Shown: positions 12,564 to 14,835 of the stretch, piece after piece
Layout: every line of letters begins with the position of its first letter
Numbering within the stretch: the first letter of the stretch is position 1
Assembly: GCA_030148365.1 (NCBI GenBank)
Contig: JASBTO010000136.1
Span: forward strand, 1 to 14,835
DNA: 14,835 nt
Direction of reading: 5' to 3'
Source: Kangiellaceae bacterium
GTDB taxonomy: Bacteria > Pseudomonadota > Gammaproteobacteria > Enterobacterales > Kangiellaceae
The notes under the pieces: model-generated
The model's input: the letters and a program-made list of their open reading frames with translations, nothing else
What the model was told of the DNA's origin: nothing
Database searches by the model: none
Position numbers and translations under genes: made by a program

Positions 12564-13711
12564 GCGGCGAGGGCGGTTTTTACTTTGCCGACTGCCTGCC
12601 GCACATCTTCTGCCGAGGTCAGCCTCCCCAGGCTGAACCTCACCGAACCGCGTGCTTCCGATTCGTTCCCCCCCATGAGAGCGACCACCGAACTGCAGTC
12701 CCCGCCGGTCGTGACCGCCAAATCCGGCAAAGCGGCAAAGAACTGACTGGCGTCAATACCCGGGAAAGAGACATTCAGGGTATTGGGCAAACGCCACGCC
12801 GGCGCACCATGGCCGTTCCGGACGACCGGCTGCCCCTTGATGGCGGTCAAACCTTGCCACAGGGATTCGGTCAACCCGGCCTGCCGGTCGCCTTCCCGCT
12901 TCAGATAGTCTTCTGTTATCAGCTCACAAGCCGCGCCGAGGGCAACAGCCAGGGGCACGCTCTCGGTGCCGGAACGCATGCCGCCTTGCTGGCCGGCACC
13001 GTGTACGAGGGGCTTGATCAAAGCCCGGGTACGGGCCGCCAGATCCCCGGCAACAAACAGGGCGCCGATGCCTTTCGGCGCATAGAGTTTGTGGCCGCTG
13101 ATTGACAGCAGATCACAGCCGAGCGTCTTGACGTCGACGGGGATCTTGCCGGCGGAGCAGACCGCATCAACGTGAAAAGGGATATTATCCGCGCGGGCCA
13201 GTTCTGCAATTTCGGCTACCGGTTGCCGGGTACCGACTTCATTGTTGGCGTGCATGATGCTGATCAGCGCCGTGTCCGCGGTGATCGCGTCCCGTAACTT
13301 GTCCATTTGCAAGGTGCCACCGGAATTGACCGGAACCCTGCTGACCCGGACGCTTTGCAAGTGCTCCAGAAATGCCAGCGGTTGCAGGGTCGCCGGGTGT
13401 TCAAAAACGGAAGTCACGATGTGGGGCGCGCGTCCGTGACGCTGCCAGTAGTCGAGCACAATGCCCTTGATGGCATGGTTGTTGGACTCGCTGCCGCCAC
13501 TGGTAAAAATAATCTCCCCGGCCTCTGCCCCCAACATAGCGGCGACCTGCTCGCGGGCATGGTCCAGACCCGCGCGTGACTCGAGCCCCGCCCAGTGTCC
13601 GCGGGAAGGATTGCCGAAGTTTCGGGTTTCCGACAGGAACTCCAGCATGGCTTGTCGGGCCTGCGGTGCGACCGGTGTGCTGGCGTTGTAGTCGAAATAG
13701 AGTTGCGTCAT
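12533..13711 (-). CDS. Cysteine desulfurase (NifS/IscS superfamily)
   Basis: A 392-residue pyridoxal-phosphate enzyme that removes sulfur from cysteine as a protein persulfide, releasing alanine. Landmarks are YFDYNASTPV (5-14), FGNPSRGH (32-39), IIFTSGGSESNNHAIKG (67-83), the cofactor-stacking His105 in FEHPA, MHANNEVGTRQP (153-164), FHVDAV (179-184, with Asp182), the Schiff-base Lys208 in SISGHKLYAPKG, and RSGTESVP (246-253). The persulfide-forming cysteine is probably Cys339 in TTGGDCSS, with VRFSLGR (357-363) after it. The glutamine normally found after VDAV is Cys185. ATG 13711 fits the family start; a GTG at 13732 overlaps the SIMPL gene stop as GTGA and would add seven residues. No isc, suf or dnd genes are beside it, so the sulfur acceptor (tRNA, Fe-S or other) is unknown. 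Confidence 0.93.
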   Translation of the reverse strand: MTQLYFDYNASTPVAPQARQAMLEFLSETRNFGNPSRGHWAGLESRAGLDHAREQVAAMLGAEAGEIIFTSGGSESNNHAIKGIVLDYWQRHGRAPHIVTSVFEHPATLQPLAFLEHLQSVRVSRVPVNSGGTLQMDKLRDAITADTALISIMHANNEVGTRQPVAEIAELARADNIPFHVDAVCSAGKIPVDVKTLGCDLLSISGHKLYAPKGIGALFVAGDLAARTRALIKPLVHGAGQQGGMRSGTESVPLAVALGAACELITEDYLKREGDRQAGLTESLWQGLTAIKGQPVVRNGHGAPAWRLPNTLNVSFPGIDASQFFAALPDLAVTTGGDCSSVVALMGGNESEARGSVRFSLGRLTSAEDVRQAVGKVKTALAAQSKNVAGLK

Positions 13712-13728
13712 AAGGGCCCGGCCGGGGA

Positions 13729-14406
13729 TCACTCGATCTCGAACATGACCGAAACCTGGGCCTGAATATCGAGGGTGCCCGGCTCGAAGCTGGCCGTGTC
13801 GGCCATGGCGGCCAGATTCCGGGATTCATGTCGGGCAACATTGGAGTAGCCTTCCTGAATCGACAGTACCCGGACAATTTTACTGCCCGCAGCCCGGGCG
13901 AGTACCTCGGCTTTGGCTTTGGCATCGGTGACCGAGTTGGCGAGTGCCTGGCGTTGCAGGTCCCGGGCGACGCTGGATTTCATTTCCACACTGCTGATCC
14001 GGGTGATGCCCGCGGCGAGGGCGGTATCGAGGACTTCGCCGTAGCGCTTGAGATCCCGTACCACAACCCGCAGGTCACGCTTGACGGCATAGCCGGTGGT
14101 CTTGTGTTGTTGCTTGGGACCGGTGATCGGGTAGACCTGCACCTGGGCCGCGGTCAGTTCTTCTTTGGCGATGCCGAGTTTCTTGAGTTCCTGCAAAGCC
14201 TTGCGGGTGATGGTTTCCATCTCCGAGGTCAAGGCGTCGAGGTCCGTCCCGCGCAATTCCACGGCCATGTTGAATTCGGCCGTGTCCGGCACGACGGCAA
14301 CCCGGGCTTCGCCATTGACGGTAATGTGACGGGTGTCTGCCAGTTCCGTGGCCGTTGCAGAGGTCGACAGGGTCAGGGCCAGAATGGCCGGTAAAATAGC
14401 CTTCAT
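13729..14406 (-). CDS. SIMPL-domain (DUF541) periplasmic protein
   Basis: A 225-residue exported protein with a signal peptide (about 1-19, SATA cleavage region). The SIMPL/DUF541 domain fills the rest: HITVNGEARVAVVPDTAEFN (27-46) is the diagnostic start, followed by the helical segment around ITRKALQELKKLGI, YPITGPKQQHKTTGYAVKRD and LRVVVRDLKRYGEVLDTAL, and a C-terminal strand region ending VSVMFEIE. Members form BP26-like channel-like oligomers in the periplasm or outer membrane and have been linked to oxidative stress tolerance; the exact role is unknown. Shine-Dalgarno AAGGAG is six bases before the ATG. It lies 23 bases after the DUF2970 gene and its stop touches the desulfurase start region, so the three form one transcription unit. 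Confidence 0.92.
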   Translation of the reverse strand: MKAILPAILALTLSTSATATELADTRHITVNGEARVAVVPDTAEFNMAVELRGTDLDALTSEMETITRKALQELKKLGIAKEELTAAQVQVYPITGPKQQHKTTGYAVKRDLRVVVRDLKRYGEVLDTALAAGITRISSVEMKSSVARDLQRQALANSVTDAKAKAEVLARAAGSKIVRVLSIQEGYSNVARHESRNLAAMADTASFEPGTLDIQAQVSVMFEIE

Positions 14407-14429
14407 GAAAACTCCTTTTCGGGATCGGA

Positions 14430-14642
14430 TCAGGCAGAGTCGATGATGGTGTTGACCAACCAGATCAGGGAAAGTACGAACATTATGACAAAAATGATAC
14501 CGACCAGGATGTAGTCGCTGGCCCGGCCGTGTTCAAAATCCTGTTGGCGTTTTTTTTCGCTCTGCACCCCGAACAGGGCGGCCAGAACACTCTGGATAAC
14601 GCCCAGCAGGCCCGGGCGGGCATTGTTGTCTTTGTCGGTCAT
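14430..14642 (-). CDS. DUF2970 small inner-membrane protein
   Basis: A 70-residue protein matching the DUF2970 family: LLGVIQSVLAALFGVQSEKKRQQDFEHG (12-39) followed by one transmembrane helix (about 45-66, ILVGIIFVIMFVLSLIWLV). The family is common in proteobacteria and has no established function. The basic loop before the helix predicts a cytoplasmic N terminus. No Shine-Dalgarno is visible at the ATG (14640-14642). It lies 19 bases after the truncated upstream gene and 23 before the SIMPL gene, so it belongs to the same minus-strand operon. Confidence 0.85.
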   Translation of the reverse strand: MTDKDNNARPGLLGVIQSVLAALFGVQSEKKRQQDFEHGRASDYILVGIIFVIMFVLSLIWLVNTIIDSA

Positions 14643-14661
14643 GGAGTGAGTACTTGCGAGG

Positions 14662-14835
14662 TTAGCCGCCGATCAATTCCAGCAGGTCGATAAAATGAAA
14701 ATTGGGGGTTTTGTGCTTTTCGGTAAGCCAGGTATACCAGCTGACTTTTTCCTGCTCGGTATCCTGATCATCTTCGTCCTGGTCCGGCTCCTGTAGAGCG
14801 GTCTCCTGGTCAACAGAATCGGTTGTTTCCGCGAT
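14662..14835 (-). CDS. C-terminal part of an acidic protein (runs off right edge)
   Basis: The last 57 codons of a minus-strand gene, in frame to the window edge and ending in TAA at 14662-14664. The visible part begins with a strongly acidic, glutamine-rich stretch (residues 6-29 of the fragment, including EPDQDEDDQDTEQE), which is probably disordered, followed by VSWYTWLTEKHKTPNFHFID and LLELIGG. The tail looks like a short folded or docking segment with two tryptophans. I do not recognise the family. It is the first gene seen of the DUF2970-SIMPL-desulfurase operon, 19 bases upstream of DUF2970. It was accepted because the frame is open to the edge and spacing is operon-like. Confidence 0.65.
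   Translation of the reverse strand: MAETTDSVDQETALQEPDQDEDDQDTEQEKVSWYTWLTEKHKTPNFHFIDLLELIGG

Noticed and set aside
1..14835. Mobile element, CRISPR array, tRNA, rRNA or phage genes
   Set aside because: I found no transposase or integrase, no regularly spaced repeats, no tRNA-like cloverleaf and no rRNA-like sequence on either strand; the toxin-antitoxin pair is the only accessory-type module.

Overview
The window reads as ordinary chromosome from a gammaproteobacterium, probably a marine or other free-living one. The support is a Dam methylase close to the enteric enzyme, an integral-membrane DgkA, a Cpx-type two-component system with a recognisable CpxR box, and two small families typical of this class (DUF1853 and DUF2970). 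The sequence is moderately GC-rich and densely packed on both strands. I cannot name the genus. I see no rRNA, tRNA, CRISPR array, insertion sequence, integrase or phage gene.

Layout. Positions 1-350 (minus) hold the start of an exported amidohydrolase that runs off the left edge. A 289-bp divergent spacer with two GC-rich stem-loops leads to a glutathione S-transferase (640-1302, plus). This gene faces an M48 lipoprotein metalloprotease (1394-2218, minus) across a perfect 8-bp stem-loop. Next come an RsbRD_N-like/GGDEF diguanylate cyclase (2469-3599, plus) and, on the minus strand, a translationally coupled pair: an unrecognised 149-residue protein and a SixA-like lipoprotein histidine phosphatase (3593-4539). 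A DedA protein and a LysE/RhtB exporter follow (4660-6080, plus). The exporter seems to start at a CTG that overlaps the DedA stop.

The centre (6075-8794) is a Cpx-like envelope-stress module. A cpxRA-type operon on the minus strand is divergent from a CpxP/Spy-like periplasmic protein. Two CpxR-box-like sites lie between them, one of them matching 9 of 10 consensus bases, and a textbook terminator closes the plus-strand gene. The inferred loop is that CpxA senses envelope stress and phosphorylates CpxR, which activates both its own operon and the periplasmic feedback protein. The M48 protease, DedA and SIMPL-domain proteins nearby also belong to the envelope.

The right part has a DUF1853 protein, dgkA, a KANL3/Tex30-type hydrolase (minus), and dam. 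Directly after dam lies a HigBA-like toxin-antitoxin pair driven by a perfect extended -10 element. The putative toxin keeps its reading frame and overall fold pattern but has lost nearly all signature residues of the family, while the antitoxin looks intact. The last block, on the minus strand, is a compact operon: a truncated acidic protein at the right edge, a DUF2970 membrane protein, a SIMPL-domain periplasmic protein and a stand-alone cysteine desulfurase.

Three convergent gene pairs overlap tail to tail (by 7, 6 and 31 bp), so no intergenic terminator can separate them. I find no wholly new system. The observations most worth checking are the degenerate HigB-like toxin next to dam, the CTG-start exporter, the Cpx-like regulon, and the desulfurase/SIMPL/DUF2970 operon.
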